From assembly GCA_003649695.1 (NCBI GenBank), contig QMSR01000003.1, positions 1-26,925 on the forward strand: a DNA stretch of 26,925 nt, read 5' to 3'. Positions 15,842 to 23,822 of this stretch are shown piece by piece; the stretch's first letter is position 1, and each line of letters opens with the position of its first letter. The position numbers were made by a program, and so were the translations under genes. Below the pieces are notes generated by a model, which was not told the DNA's origin, did not search any database, and worked only from the letters and a program-made list of their open reading frames with translations. The stretch is from Thermoplasmata archaeon. Its GTDB lineage: Archaea > Thermoplasmatota > Thermoplasmata > Thermoplasmatales > B87-G9.

Positions 15842-16767
15842 GGCCCGTCGAGGACCTGGAGCTCTCGGAGGGGCTGAGCGTCAAGGACTTAGTCGAGGCC
15901 ATGGGCAGGGCTGGCGGCTTCATGGCGACGCACCTCGCCGAGGGGGCCAGGATCCTTGTGGAGATGATCAAGGACGAGAACGCAAAGGTGATGCTGAGCT
16001 TCACTGCAAACTTGGTGGCCACGGGACTTAGGGGCGTCTTCAGGGAGCTCGTGAGGAGGAGGCTGGTGGACGCCGTTGTCACCACCGCAGGGACCCTGGA
16101 CCACGACATCGCCAGGCACTTCGCCAAGTACTATCACGGCTCCTTCTACCTCGACGATGCGGAGCTGGCGGAGAAGGGCTATCACAGACTGGGTAACGTG
16201 CTCGTGCCCCTGAGGAACTACGGCCCCCTCCTGGAGGAGAAACTTACCCCCATATTCCTTGAGGCCCTGGAGATCTCCGATAGATGGGCACCCAGGGACC
16301 TCATATGGCACGTGGGCTCCAAGCTCGGGGAGGACTCAATCCTATACTGGTGCAGCAGGCACAGGATCCCCGTCTTCGTCCCGGGAATCACGGACGGGGC
16401 CTTCGGCTCCCAGCTCTGGAGCTTCAGGCAGCTCCACCCCGAGTTCGTGGTCGACATCCTGAGGGACGAGGAGTACCTGGCGGACTTCGTCTTCGAGGCG
16501 GGACGCCTTGGCGCCCTCGTCGTCGGCGGCGGGATCTCCAAGCACCACACCATCTGGTGGGCTCAGTTCATCGACGGCCTAGACTACGCCGTCTACGTGA
16601 CCACGGCCCCGGAGTGGGACGGATCCCTCTCCGGCGCCAGGCCAAGGGAGGCCGTCAGCTGGGGAAAGCTTAAGAAGGGCGCGCCCAGCATCACGGTGGT
16701 GGGGGACGCGACCCTGATCCTGCCCCTCATGGTCCAGTACGCGCTGGAGGTGCTGGGATGGCCGTAG
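15838..16767 (+). CDS. dys: Deoxyhypusine synthase
   Basis: A 309-aa enzyme that transfers the aminobutyl group of spermidine to a lysine of aIF5A, an archaeal/eukaryotic modification needed for translation. The signature VTTAGTLDHDIARHF is near the NAD site, and the active-site block GSLSGARPREAVSWGK contains the intermediate-forming Lys277. SKHHTIWWAQF and DYAVYVTTA are also typical. The start is GTG overlapping the TyrRS stop, and the last 10 bases overlap the PheT start after a GGAGGTG ribosome-binding site, so the gene is translationally coupled on both sides. Confidence 0.95.
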   Translation: MRPVEDLELSEGLSVKDLVEAMGRAGGFMATHLAEGARILVEMIKDENAKVMLSFTANLVATGLRGVFRELVRRRLVDAVVTTAGTLDHDIARHFAKYYHGSFYLDDAELAEKGYHRLGNVLVPLRNYGPLLEEKLTPIFLEALEISDRWAPRDLIWHVGSKLGEDSILYWCSRHRIPVFVPGITDGAFGSQLWSFRQLHPEFVVDILRDEEYLADFVFEAGRLGALVVGGGISKHHTIWWAQFIDGLDYAVYVTTAPEWDGSLSGARPREAVSWGKLKKGAPSITVVGDATLILPLMVQYALEVLGWP

Positions 16768-18353
16768 TCAGGATCCACGTGCCCACCCTGAGGGAGATGG
16801 TGGGGGCGGAGTTCGAGCTCCCTCCCCTGGTCGAGAGGCTGGGGGAGGAGCTGAAGGGCTACGAGGGGGACTACGCCCTCATCGACGTGAACCCCGATAG
16901 ACCGGATCTGTACAGCGTCGAGGGCCTGGCGAGGGCGATCAAGGGACTCCTCGAGATCGAGCTGGGGTGCCCCAAGTACAGGCTGGGGGACTCGGGCATC
17001 CTCGCGAAGGTCAGGGGGGTCAGGTCCAGGCCCTACGTCCTGTTCTCCGTCGTGAAGGGCGTCAGGCTCGACGACGCAGGGATAAGGTCCCTCATGGAGC
17101 TCCAGGAGAAGCTCCACGCCACCTACGGGAGAAGGAGGAGGAAGGTGGCCATAGGGATCCACGATCTGGACAGGGTGGAGGGGAGGCTGATGTACAGGCC
17201 GGCGAAGAAGGACAAATTCGTCCCACTGGGGATGAGGAGGAGGCTATCGACCTCGGAGATCCTAAGGGAACACCCAAAGGGGAGGGAGTATGGCCACATC
17301 CTGGGTGAGGAGCACCCGGTGATCCTCGACGAAAAGGGTGTAATCTCCTTCCCTCCCATCATAAACTCCGCGAGGACCGCGGTCACCGAGGATACCAGGA
17401 ACTTCCTGATCGACGTTACCGGTACCGATCTGAGGGCGGTCTCCAAGACCCTGAACATCGTCACCACAGCGCTCGTCGAGAGGGGGGGATCGCCGGAGTT
17501 CGTTACCCTCAAAGGCGGTGCCATGCCCAGGAGCCCCGACCTGGAGCCTGAGACCGTGAGGTTCGACAGGGACCTTGTGCGTTCCCTGCTAGGGCTGCCA
17601 AACCTGAAGGGGAAGGCCATAAACATCGCCCTGTTCAGGATGAGGATCACCCCGAAGGGCGCCGACGCCTTCGTCCCCGCCTACCGGACGGACATCTTCG
17701 GCCCGGTCGACCTGGTTGAGGAGGTGGAGAAGGGCCTGGGCCTCGGGGCGCTGGAGCCCAGGTTGCCCAAAGGGTACACGATAGGGAGGCCCCTCCCCTG
17801 GCGGCGCCTGGTAAGGAAGATCAGGATCTCCATGATTGGGATGGGCTTCCTCGAGGTGACCACCCTCACCCTCACCTCGCCCAGGAGGGAGTTCGACCTC
17901 ATGCTCGAGCCCAGGGGGGATGCGGTTGTGCTTGAGAACCCGATCACCGAGGAACATACCATCCTCAGGACGGGGCTTCTCCCCTCCATCCTGGCGGTTC
18001 TGTCCTCCAACAGGGGGAGGGAGATGCCCATAAGGGTATTCGAGGTCGGAGATGCCGCAACCCCCGAGGGTACGAGGAAGTTGCTGGCATTCGCAGTCAT
18101 GCATCCTAGGGCCGGCCTGGCGGAGGGTCTCTCCGTAGTCTCCGGCCTCATGGCCTCCCTCGGCCTTGAATGGGGTAGGAGGGCTGGGCGTAGGCCCTCC
18201 ATGATAGCCGGTAGGGTCGCGGAGATCCTGGTCGACGGGGAGGGCGTCGGCGTCGTGGGCGAAATCCATCCCCAGGTCCTGGAGAACTTCGAACTCGAGG
18301 CCCCGGTCGTCGCCGGGGAGTTCGATGTATCCAAGCTGCTCGAAAAGAGTTAA
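16758..18353 (+). CDS. pheT: Phenylalanyl-tRNA synthetase beta subunit (archaeal)
   Basis: A 531-aa archaeal-length beta subunit of the (alpha-beta)2 PheRS. N-terminal B1-like residues are followed by the B3/B4 tRNA-binding/editing domain (about 90-265, including FPPIINSARTAVTEDTRNF). Next come the B5 domain (about 270-350, PAYRTDIFGPVDLVEEV) and the catalytic-like core (about 350-530, ENPITEEHTILRTGLLPSIL and GEIHPQVLENFEL). The ATG has GGAGGTG five bases upstream. The alpha subunit gene pheS is not adjacent and lies outside the window. Confidence 0.96.
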   Translation: MAVVRIHVPTLREMVGAEFELPPLVERLGEELKGYEGDYALIDVNPDRPDLYSVEGLARAIKGLLEIELGCPKYRLGDSGILAKVRGVRSRPYVLFSVVKGVRLDDAGIRSLMELQEKLHATYGRRRRKVAIGIHDLDRVEGRLMYRPAKKDKFVPLGMRRRLSTSEILREHPKGREYGHILGEEHPVILDEKGVISFPPIINSARTAVTEDTRNFLIDVTGTDLRAVSKTLNIVTTALVERGGSPEFVTLKGGAMPRSPDLEPETVRFDRDLVRSLLGLPNLKGKAINIALFRMRITPKGADAFVPAYRTDIFGPVDLVEEVEKGLGLGALEPRLPKGYTIGRPLPWRRLVRKIRISMIGMGFLEVTTLTLTSPRREFDLMLEPRGDAVVLENPITEEHTILRTGLLPSILAVLSSNRGREMPIRVFEVGDAATPEGTRKLLAFAVMHPRAGLAEGLSVVSGLMASLGLEWGRRAGRRPSMIAGRVAEILVDGEGVGVVGEIHPQVLENFELEAPVVAGEFDVSKLLEKS

Positions 18354-18355
18354 AA
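18345..18355 (+). promoter_or_regulatory. TATA-like promoter of the disulfide oxidoreductase gene
   Basis: AGAGTTAAAAT spans the last sense codons and stop of pheT and is centred about 27 nt before the ATG at 18378. A leaderless transcript starting at that ATG would give this gene its own expression in addition to readthrough from pheT. Confidence 0.45.
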
Positions 18356-18377
18356 TCTGGGTCCAGTAGGGAACGGT

Positions 18378-19034
18378 ATGCTATCAGAGAGCGTCAAGAG
18401 GGAAATCAAGGAGAGGTTCGAGGCCGTGCTGGAGAGGGAGGTGGGGATAGCTACATTCGTGGGGCCGAACTGCCAGTACTGCGGCCTCACGCTGGACCTC
18501 ATGAAGGAACTGGCCTCCCTCTCCGACCTCATCAATCTCCAGGTATACGACGTAGCCAGGGACGCCTATGAGAGCTCACAGTTCGGGATCTACGGCGTCC
18601 CGGCCATCGCAATCCTGGATGGGGACAGGGACACCAACATCAGGTACTTCGGGATCCCAGCAGGGTACGAATTTGGCCCCATCGTGGGCATCATCGAGGA
18701 CGTAGGCACGGGGAGGGTCGGAGAGGCAACGAGGCTCCCCAAGAAGATAAAGGAAAAGCTGTCCGGTGTGAGGAAGAGAGTTGTGATTAGGGAATTCGTG
18801 ACGCCGTCCTGCCCCTACTGCCCCAAGGTCGCGACCATAATCTTCCGCTTCGCCCTGTTCAACGAGAACATTCGAAGCGAGGTCGTTGAGGCCATGGAGT
18901 TCACGGAGCTCGCAGACAAGTGGAACGTCCAGGGCGTCCCCCACACGGTCTTCAACGATCGGGAGGATCTCCAGCTAGTGGGGGCCTATCCCATAGACTA
19001 CTTCGCGGAGTACGCCCTGAAAGCGTCAGAGTAA
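18378..19034 (+). CDS. Protein disulfide oxidoreductase (two thioredoxin folds)
   Basis: A 218-aa PDO/glutaredoxin-like protein typical of thermophilic archaea and Aquificales, which forms or isomerises cytosolic disulfides and can take electrons from thioredoxin reductase. The two thioredoxin units each keep an active site: CQYC at 32-35 and CPYC at 145-148. Each also has its cis-Pro loop (YGVPAIAIL near 72-80; QGVPHTVF later). No signal peptide is present, as expected for an intracellular thermophile PDO. The 3' end overlaps the convergent Orc1/Cdc6 gene by 9 bases. Confidence 0.93.
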   Translation: MLSESVKREIKERFEAVLEREVGIATFVGPNCQYCGLTLDLMKELASLSDLINLQVYDVARDAYESSQFGIYGVPAIAILDGDRDTNIRYFGIPAGYEFGPIVGIIEDVGTGRVGEATRLPKKIKEKLSGVRKRVVIREFVTPSCPYCPKVATIIFRFALFNENIRSEVVEAMEFTELADKWNVQGVPHTVFNDREDLQLVGAYPIDYFAEYALKASE

Positions 19035-20234
19035 GGTTCTCTGACCCCCGAAACCCCCTCCCCCTAGGGAGCCAAGAAGCTCGTCCTGGAGCAGGATCTG
19101 CCTGAGCTTGGCCGGATCCGACTTCGCCGTTACCACCGTGGTCCTCCCCTCCCTGCCGAAGGAACGGACCTCTGCGGAGATCAGGCCCATGGTCGCCAGG
19201 TCGTGGACGAAGTCCCTGACCCTTCTCTGGGTGAGGGGCTGGAGGCCTGCGAAGGAAACTATGTTCGAGTATGCCCCGTAAAGGACGGACATGGTTATCA
19301 TGGGTGCTCCCCTGTTCAAGAGCTCGCAGATCGCCATCAGGACCGCCTTCTGGTGCAGGGGGAGGGTCTCCACCAGCCTCCTTAGGTAGTCCTCTTCCGC
19401 CCTGCGCCTGGCCTCGACCACGTGCTCCTCCGTGATCCTGTCCGAGCCCCTGGAGTCCGCTATGTCCCCAGCCAGGCGGAGGAGCTCAATAGCCCTCCTG
19501 GCGTCCCCGTGCTCGGCCGCGGCGGTAAGCGCTATGAGCTCGAGCACCCCATCGTCCCAGGTACCCGGCCTGAGGGCCACCCTCGCCCTGTCCCTCAGGA
19601 TGTCCATGAGCTGGGTGGTGGTGTAGGGAGGGAACACGATCTTGTCCTCGGACAGCCTGCTCCGAACCCTAGGGTCTAGGCCCCTCGTGATACCGATGTC
19701 GTTCGCAATCCCTATGACGCCTATGGAGCCGCTATCCAGCCTCTCGTTGGCATCCAGCAGGAGGTACAGGAGGCCCTCACCCCCCCTGGCCATGAGCCGG
19801 TCCATCTCGTCCAGGGCGACGACGAGCGAGACGCCTGAGGCGGAAACGGCGGACAGTATCTTCCCGTAGACGTAGTCCTGGGAAAACCCGGTGTAGGCCT
19901 CCGGCTGGCCGCCCCGAAGCTCGGATAGGATCTTTGTCAGGACCAGGAAAGGGGTGTACGAGATCTCGCAGTTCACGTGCACGTACTTCGCCCTCCCCCC
20001 GGACTCCTCGTTCAGGGCCCTGCCCACGAACCTCGTCACCGCAGTCTTCCCCGTCCCGGTCTTCCCGTAGATCAGGACGTTGGTGGGCCTCTCCCCCCTC
20101 GCCGCCGGGGAGAGGTCGAGGACCAGGCGCTCTACCTCCTCCTCTCGGTGGGGGAGCCTTGAGGGGATGAAGGAGGGATCCAGGGCCCTGCGGTCCGCGA
20201 ATATCCTCGATGGGTCCGTCCTGAAGAGGGGCAC
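19026..20234 (-). CDS. cdc6: Orc1/Cdc6-family replication initiator
   Basis: A 402-aa AAA+ protein that binds archaeal origins and loads the MCM helicase. Walker A is GKTGTGKT at 57-64 and Walker B LVVALDEMD at about 137-145. GIANDIGITRGLDPRVRSRL supplies the sensor and initiator-specific region, and the C-terminal winged helix (about 310-390) contains the wing segment EVRSFGREGRTTVVTAK. The start is GTG at 20234 with a TATA-like block 26 nt upstream. No origin-recognition repeats are evident in the short flanking spacers. Confidence 0.95.
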   Translation of the reverse strand: MPLFRTDPSRIFADRRALDPSFIPSRLPHREEEVERLVLDLSPAARGERPTNVLIYGKTGTGKTAVTRFVGRALNEESGGRAKYVHVNCEISYTPFLVLTKILSELRGGQPEAYTGFSQDYVYGKILSAVSASGVSLVVALDEMDRLMARGGEGLLYLLLDANERLDSGSIGVIGIANDIGITRGLDPRVRSRLSEDKIVFPPYTTTQLMDILRDRARVALRPGTWDDGVLELIALTAAAEHGDARRAIELLRLAGDIADSRGSDRITEEHVVEARRRAEEDYLRRLVETLPLHQKAVLMAICELLNRGAPMITMSVLYGAYSNIVSFAGLQPLTQRRVRDFVHDLATMGLISAEVRSFGREGRTTVVTAKSDPAKLRQILLQDELLGSLGGGGFGGQRTLL

Positions 20235-20254
20235 ATGCTCCGATTCCGGAGGAC

Positions 20255-20267
20255 GTGAAAAATAGTT
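20255..20267 (-). promoter_or_regulatory. TATA-like promoter of the Orc1/Cdc6 gene
   Basis: The minus strand reads AAAACTATTTTTC in the 33-bp gap after HflX, centred about 27 nt before the GTG at 20234. This again fits leaderless initiation. Confidence 0.42.
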
Positions 20268-21329
20268 TTAGGTGTACATCGGGGGCTCGTAGGACCCTAC
20301 CAGCCCCAGCACCTTAAAGATTTCCCTCCTCAGATCCGGGAGGCCGTCCCCCCTCAGGGCGGAGATGGGAATGACGCGGCCGAAGAGGGGGATGAGGATC
20401 CTCGCCTTCTCCTCCAGGCCGTCCGCGACGTCCACCTTGTTCAGGGCGAGAATCACGGGCTTTTCGAGCCCCATGCCGGAGAGGATCTCGTAGATCGCCT
20501 GGGCCTTCCTTCCGACCTCCTCAACGGGCTCGCTTGCGTCGACGACGACCACGATGGCGTCCGCCTCAACCGCCTCCTCGATGGCTGCCTTGAACGCCTC
20601 CAGGACCCACGGGGGGAGGTCTGAGACGAGGCCCACCGTGTCCGTCACCAGGACGCCGTCGCACATCCTTCCCGTCGCCACCTGCAGGGTCGTGAACATG
20701 CGGTCGTCCACGGGCACGTCCTTCCCCGTCAGGGCCCGGACTAGGGTGCTCTTCCCCGCGTTGGCGTACCCAACCACGGCGACGAGCCTGAAGCCCAGCT
20801 CCCTCCTCCTCTCCCTCTTCCTCCTCCTGTCGGCCCTGACCTTCTCCAGCTCCCTCCTTATTTTCGCAATCCTCCTCCTGATCTCGTGGACGTGGGGCTC
20901 GATCCCGTACTCGCCCCCGCCCATGAACCCGGGGTGCTCCCCCATCCTGACCCTCCTCACGTACTCCTTCACGTGCGGTATCTCGTACCTCAGAATTGCG
21001 AGCTCCACCTGGAGCTTGGCCTCCCTGCTGCTGGCCCTGTCCCTGAAGATCCTGAGGATCACCCCGAGCCTGTCCAGGACCTCCACCCCTAGCTCCTTCC
21101 TCAGGTTGTACCACTGGGCCGAGCGCAGGTCCGCGTTAATGGCCACGATGTCCGGTGAGAGCTCCTGGACGAGACCCTTCACCTCCTCCAGCTTCCCCCT
21201 CCCTATCCAGTGGGAGGAGGATCTCCTCCTGACCCTGAGCCTCCCGACTATCTCCCACCCCGCGCTCCTGATGAGGGCCTCGAACTCACCGTCGTTGCGG
21301 CCCGTGAGGAGGGCCAGCACCCTGTTCAC
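20268..21329 (-). CDS. hflX: HflX-type GTPase
   Basis: A ribosome-associated GTPase that in bacteria splits stalled or stressed 70S ribosomes; archaeal homologues bind the large subunit. The N-terminal HflX domain carries HWIGRGKLEEVKG and a coiled, Arg/Lys-rich linker (EIRRRIAKIRRELEKVRADRR, split by few residues). The G domain follows with GYANAGKST, the switch FTTLQVATGR, DTVGLVSDLP and NKVD. I prefer GTG at 21329 (353 aa): family alignment begins near NRVLALLTG, and a TATATAA block lies 25 nt upstream. An upstream ATG at 21368 is in frame but would overlap the divergent FolC gene. Confidence 0.9.
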   Translation of the reverse strand: MNRVLALLTGRNDGEFEALIRSAGWEIVGRLRVRRRSSSHWIGRGKLEEVKGLVQELSPDIVAINADLRSAQWYNLRKELGVEVLDRLGVILRIFRDRASSREAKLQVELAILRYEIPHVKEYVRRVRMGEHPGFMGGGEYGIEPHVHEIRRRIAKIRRELEKVRADRRRKRERRRELGFRLVAVVGYANAGKSTLVRALTGKDVPVDDRMFTTLQVATGRMCDGVLVTDTVGLVSDLPPWVLEAFKAAIEEAVEADAIVVVVDASEPVEEVGRKAQAIYEILSGMGLEKPVILALNKVDVADGLEEKARILIPLFGRVIPISALRGDGLPDLRREIFKVLGLVGSYEPPMYT

Positions 21330-21350
21330 GCTCCTTCCACTCAAAACCCG

Positions 21351-21357
21351 TATATAA
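21351..21357. promoter_or_regulatory. Symmetric TATA box shared by hflX and the FolC-like gene
   Basis: TATATAA sits 24-25 nt from GTG codons in both directions: 21378 for the FolC-like gene and 21329 for hflX. Using these starts removes the head-on overlap that the nearest ATG codons would create. One TATA core appears to serve two leaderless transcripts. Confidence 0.5.
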
Positions 21358-21377
21358 CCATGGACCATTGGTCGGGG

Positions 21378-22637
21378 GTGGAGGAGCCCCCCATCGTCAA
21401 GGAGCTCTACTCCTACCTAAGGTTCGGTAGCAAGCTGAACCTGGAGAACATCAGGGAGCTCCTCTCCAGGGTCGGGGATCCCCACCTCGAGTTCGAGGCC
21501 ATACACGTCACCGGCACCAAGGGGAAGGGGAGCACCTCCGCCATGATATACTCCATTCTGAGGAGGGCGGGATTCAGGGTGGGGCTGTACACGTCGCCGC
21601 ACCTGAGGCAGTTCAACGAGCGCATCATCGTTGACGGGGCGGGGATACCATACTCGAGGCTGGAGAAGCACTACTACGAGCTCCTGCCACACATCAGGGC
21701 CATGGCAGCTGAGTCCCTGTCCAGGCAGCCGACCTTCTTCGAGATCACCACGGCCATCGCCTTCATGGAGTTCGCAGACAGGGGGGTGGACTACGCCGTG
21801 GTCGAGGTCGGCCTGGGCGGTCGACTGGACGCAACCAACGTGGTCAGGCCTACCATGACGGTCATCACGATGATAGGGTCGGACCACGCCGACCGCCTTG
21901 GGGGGACCATAGAGAGCATAGCCTGGGAAAAGGCGGGCATCGTCAAGCCGGGGATCCCCGTCGTCACGGGGGCCGATAGGGGTCTCTCGATAATAGAGGC
22001 TGTCGCGAGGGGGAGGGGCTCCCCCCTGATAAAGGTGGGCGAGAGGATCAGGATCCTCGACCTGGAGACCTCCCTGGACGGCACGCGCTTCACGGCGAGG
22101 GGGAGGAGGGAGTACCGCGTGAGGATCCCCCTCATCGGGAGACACCAGGCCCTCAATGCCTCCATAGCCATCGTGGTGGCGGAGGAGATGGGCCTGGAGG
22201 AGTACGCGGAAAGGGGGTTGGGGGAGGTATGGTGGCCGGGGAGGTTCGAGGTCGTACGGAAGAGGCCGATCGTCGTCGTCGACGCCGCCCACAACACGGA
22301 CTCCGCGATCACGCTCACCAGGACCATGATGGACGTGGGCATGAGTCCCGCTTGCTTCATCTTCGGCATCATGAGGGACAAGGACGTGGACGGATTCCTG
22401 AGGACCATCTCCCCACACGCCAGGGCCATCATCGCGACGGCACCCCACTACAAGAGGGCGGTACCCCCGGACGTCCTTGCCCAGAGGGCCCTGAGGTGGT
22501 GCCCCTGGGTGCTCTGGGAGTCCGACCACTGGAGGGCGCTGGAGGTGGCCTCGTCCCTCTGCGACAGGATCGTGGTCACCGGATCCATATACCTCCTTGG
22601 CGAGATGCTCACTGGACCGCTTAATATCCGAAATTGA
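21378..22637 (+). CDS. FolC-type Mur ligase (dihydrofolate/folylpolyglutamate synthase-like)
   Basis: A Mur-ligase-fold ATP-dependent enzyme, 419 aa, that adds glutamate to a (dihydro)pteroate or folate. The P-loop is GTKGKGST at 46-53, followed by the FolC signature YTSPHLRQFNERI, the Mg/ATP segment VVEVGLGGRLDATNVV, GSDHADRLGGTIESIAWEKAGI (in two parts) and the C-terminal HNTDS region. I take GTG 21378 as the start from the shared TATA box; ATG 21360 is in frame six codons earlier and possible. Its presence implies a polyglutamylated folate-like cofactor, but substrate could be another pterin. DHH phosphoesterase follows 13 bp later. Confidence 0.88.
   Translation: MEEPPIVKELYSYLRFGSKLNLENIRELLSRVGDPHLEFEAIHVTGTKGKGSTSAMIYSILRRAGFRVGLYTSPHLRQFNERIIVDGAGIPYSRLEKHYYELLPHIRAMAAESLSRQPTFFEITTAIAFMEFADRGVDYAVVEVGLGGRLDATNVVRPTMTVITMIGSDHADRLGGTIESIAWEKAGIVKPGIPVVTGADRGLSIIEAVARGRGSPLIKVGERIRILDLETSLDGTRFTARGRREYRVRIPLIGRHQALNASIAIVVAEEMGLEEYAERGLGEVWWPGRFEVVRKRPIVVVDAAHNTDSAITLTRTMMDVGMSPACFIFGIMRDKDVDGFLRTISPHARAIIATAPHYKRAVPPDVLAQRALRWCPWVLWESDHWRALEVASSLCDRIVVTGSIYLLGEMLTGPLNIRN
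22620..22627 (+). promoter_or_regulatory. TATA-like promoter of the DHH gene
   Basis: CTTAATAT, inside the last codons of the FolC-like gene, is centred about 27 nt before the ATG at 22651. Leaderless initiation at that ATG is likely, besides any readthrough. Confidence 0.42.
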
Positions 22638-22650
22638 GTATCCTTTGGGG

Positions 22651-23550
22651 ATGCCGTTCATCACCCACCTCGACGCCGACGGCGTGATCTCGCTGGCCCT
22701 CCTCCTGAGGGCGAGGGGGGAGATGCCCGCCAGGTTCTCCTCCCCAACAAGGATCCTCCACGACATCTGTCAGCTCGTGCCGAAATACCACGAGGAGGAA
22801 CTCTTCGTGACCGACATATCGGGCAGCCCCCTGGCCCTGAGGGCGGCGTCCCTCTTTCGGAAGGCCACGTGGATCGACCATCACAGGTGGGAGGTGGGTG
22901 AGCCGCCCGAGAACGTGGAAGTTATCGTGGATCCCAGCGCCCCAAGCGCGGCATCCGTCGTCGCAAGGTACCTGGGCGTGCAGGACCCCCTTGTGGAGAT
23001 CGCCAACCAGATAGATACCAACAGCATCGTGGACGAGGAGGCGGCAAGGCTCAGGATGTACATAGCATACCTGAGGAGAAACCGCTCCGGGAGAAGCCTA
23101 GGATCGGCCCTTTACGGGCTCGCAAAGAAGCTCGCCGAGGGCGGGCTGGAGGAGGTCCTTGAGGAAAACGACGAGAAGATCAGGGAGTTCGAGGAGTGGA
23201 TGAGGAACATAATGCCTAGGATCCTCAAGAAGACCAGGATCGTCCTGGTCGACGGTCTGAAGGTGGCTTTCTACGAGACCACAGAGAGCTTGCCCATCTT
23301 CGTCGTTTATGAGAGCCTGAAGGACCACCCCGAGGGGCCCTTCGACATCATAGTCGTGAGCTTCTACAGGATAAGGGACGGAAAGATTAGCACAAAACTT
23401 GAGTTCAGGACCATGAACCAGCTCAACCTGCTGCCCCTATCCCGCCTCTTCGGCGGCGGGGGTCACGAGAGGGCTGCGGGGGCAACTGTGGACGGTCTCG
23501 TGGACATCGAAATGCTCGTTCGAGCGATCAAAGGCGTCTACTCTAAATGA
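22651..23550 (+). CDS. DHH-family phosphoesterase
   Basis: A 299-aa member of the DHH superfamily (RecJ-like and nanoRNase/cyclic-dinucleotide phosphodiesterase relatives). Motif I is THLDADG with Asp8 and Asp10, motif II TDISGSP with Asp55 and motif III the DHH at 76-78. The C-terminal DHHA1-type substrate domain ends in GGGGHERAAGA at 268-278. Mn-dependent hydrolysis of a phosphodiester is expected, but whether the substrate is DNA ends, short RNA or a dinucleotide cannot be told. The ATG follows a TATA-like block at the right distance. It converges on the Sm-like gene with an 8-base overlap. Confidence 0.88.
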   Translation: MPFITHLDADGVISLALLLRARGEMPARFSSPTRILHDICQLVPKYHEEELFVTDISGSPLALRAASLFRKATWIDHHRWEVGEPPENVEVIVDPSAPSAASVVARYLGVQDPLVEIANQIDTNSIVDEEAARLRMYIAYLRRNRSGRSLGSALYGLAKKLAEGGLEEVLEENDEKIREFEEWMRNIMPRILKKTRIVLVDGLKVAFYETTESLPIFVVYESLKDHPEGPFDIIVVSFYRIRDGKISTKLEFRTMNQLNLLPLSRLFGGGGHERAAGATVDGLVDIEMLVRAIKGVYSK

Positions 23551-23764
23551 TGTCCACGAGGGCTATGCGAACGATGTTGTTACCCCTGACGACGACCTTG
23601 CCCAACTTCCTCTCCTGCTCCCCCTTCTCTATCGTGTCAGCCAAGACCAGGTTCATGAAGTCGTCGTAGCCTACGAGCCTGCCCTCCAGGATCCTCTGGT
23701 CCTTCAGGAGTACTGATATCCTCTTGTCGACTAGGGTCACGATCTGCTGCAGCGGAAGCGGCAT
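23543..23764 (-). CDS. Sm-like archaeal protein (LSm)
   Basis: A 73-aa LSm protein, expected to form a heptameric ring that binds U-rich RNA. The Sm1 motif is VLLKDQRILEGRLVGYDDFMNLVLADTIE split over about 18-47; Sm2 is GKVVVRGNNIVRIAL near 55-69 with the RNA-binding RGNN. The reading frame is open farther upstream, but ATG at 23764 is chosen because it gives the standard family length and lies about 32 nt from a TATA box. Neighbour genes diverge and converge around it, so it is probably monocistronic. Confidence 0.92.
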   Translation of the reverse strand: MPLPLQQIVTLVDKRISVLLKDQRILEGRLVGYDDFMNLVLADTIEKGEQERKLGKVVVRGNNIVRIALVDII

Positions 23765-23792
23765 GGCTTTCGCTAACGAATTGTGAGACTTC

Positions 23793-23800
23793 TTTATAAA
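23793..23800. promoter_or_regulatory. Palindromic TATA box between the LSm and secreted-protein genes
   Basis: TTTATAAA is its own reverse complement. Its centre is 26.5 nt from the ATG at 23823 (plus strand, leaderless) and 32.5 nt from the ATG at 23764 (minus strand, about 6-nt leader). It is the only AT-rich TATA-like element in the spacer. Confidence 0.55.
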
Positions 23801-23822
23801 TTGAGCCGGGGAGATAGGACCG

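Noticed and set aside
19026..20267. Replication origin beside the Orc1/Cdc6 gene
   Set aside because: Flanking spacers are absent or about 33 bp, and I saw no repeated ORB-like elements or AT-rich unwinding region, so no origin is called.
23541..23560. TGATG at the DHH/LSm junction as a C box of a C/D sRNA
   Set aside because: No matching D box and guide spacing was seen, and the bases are explained by overlapping stop codons.
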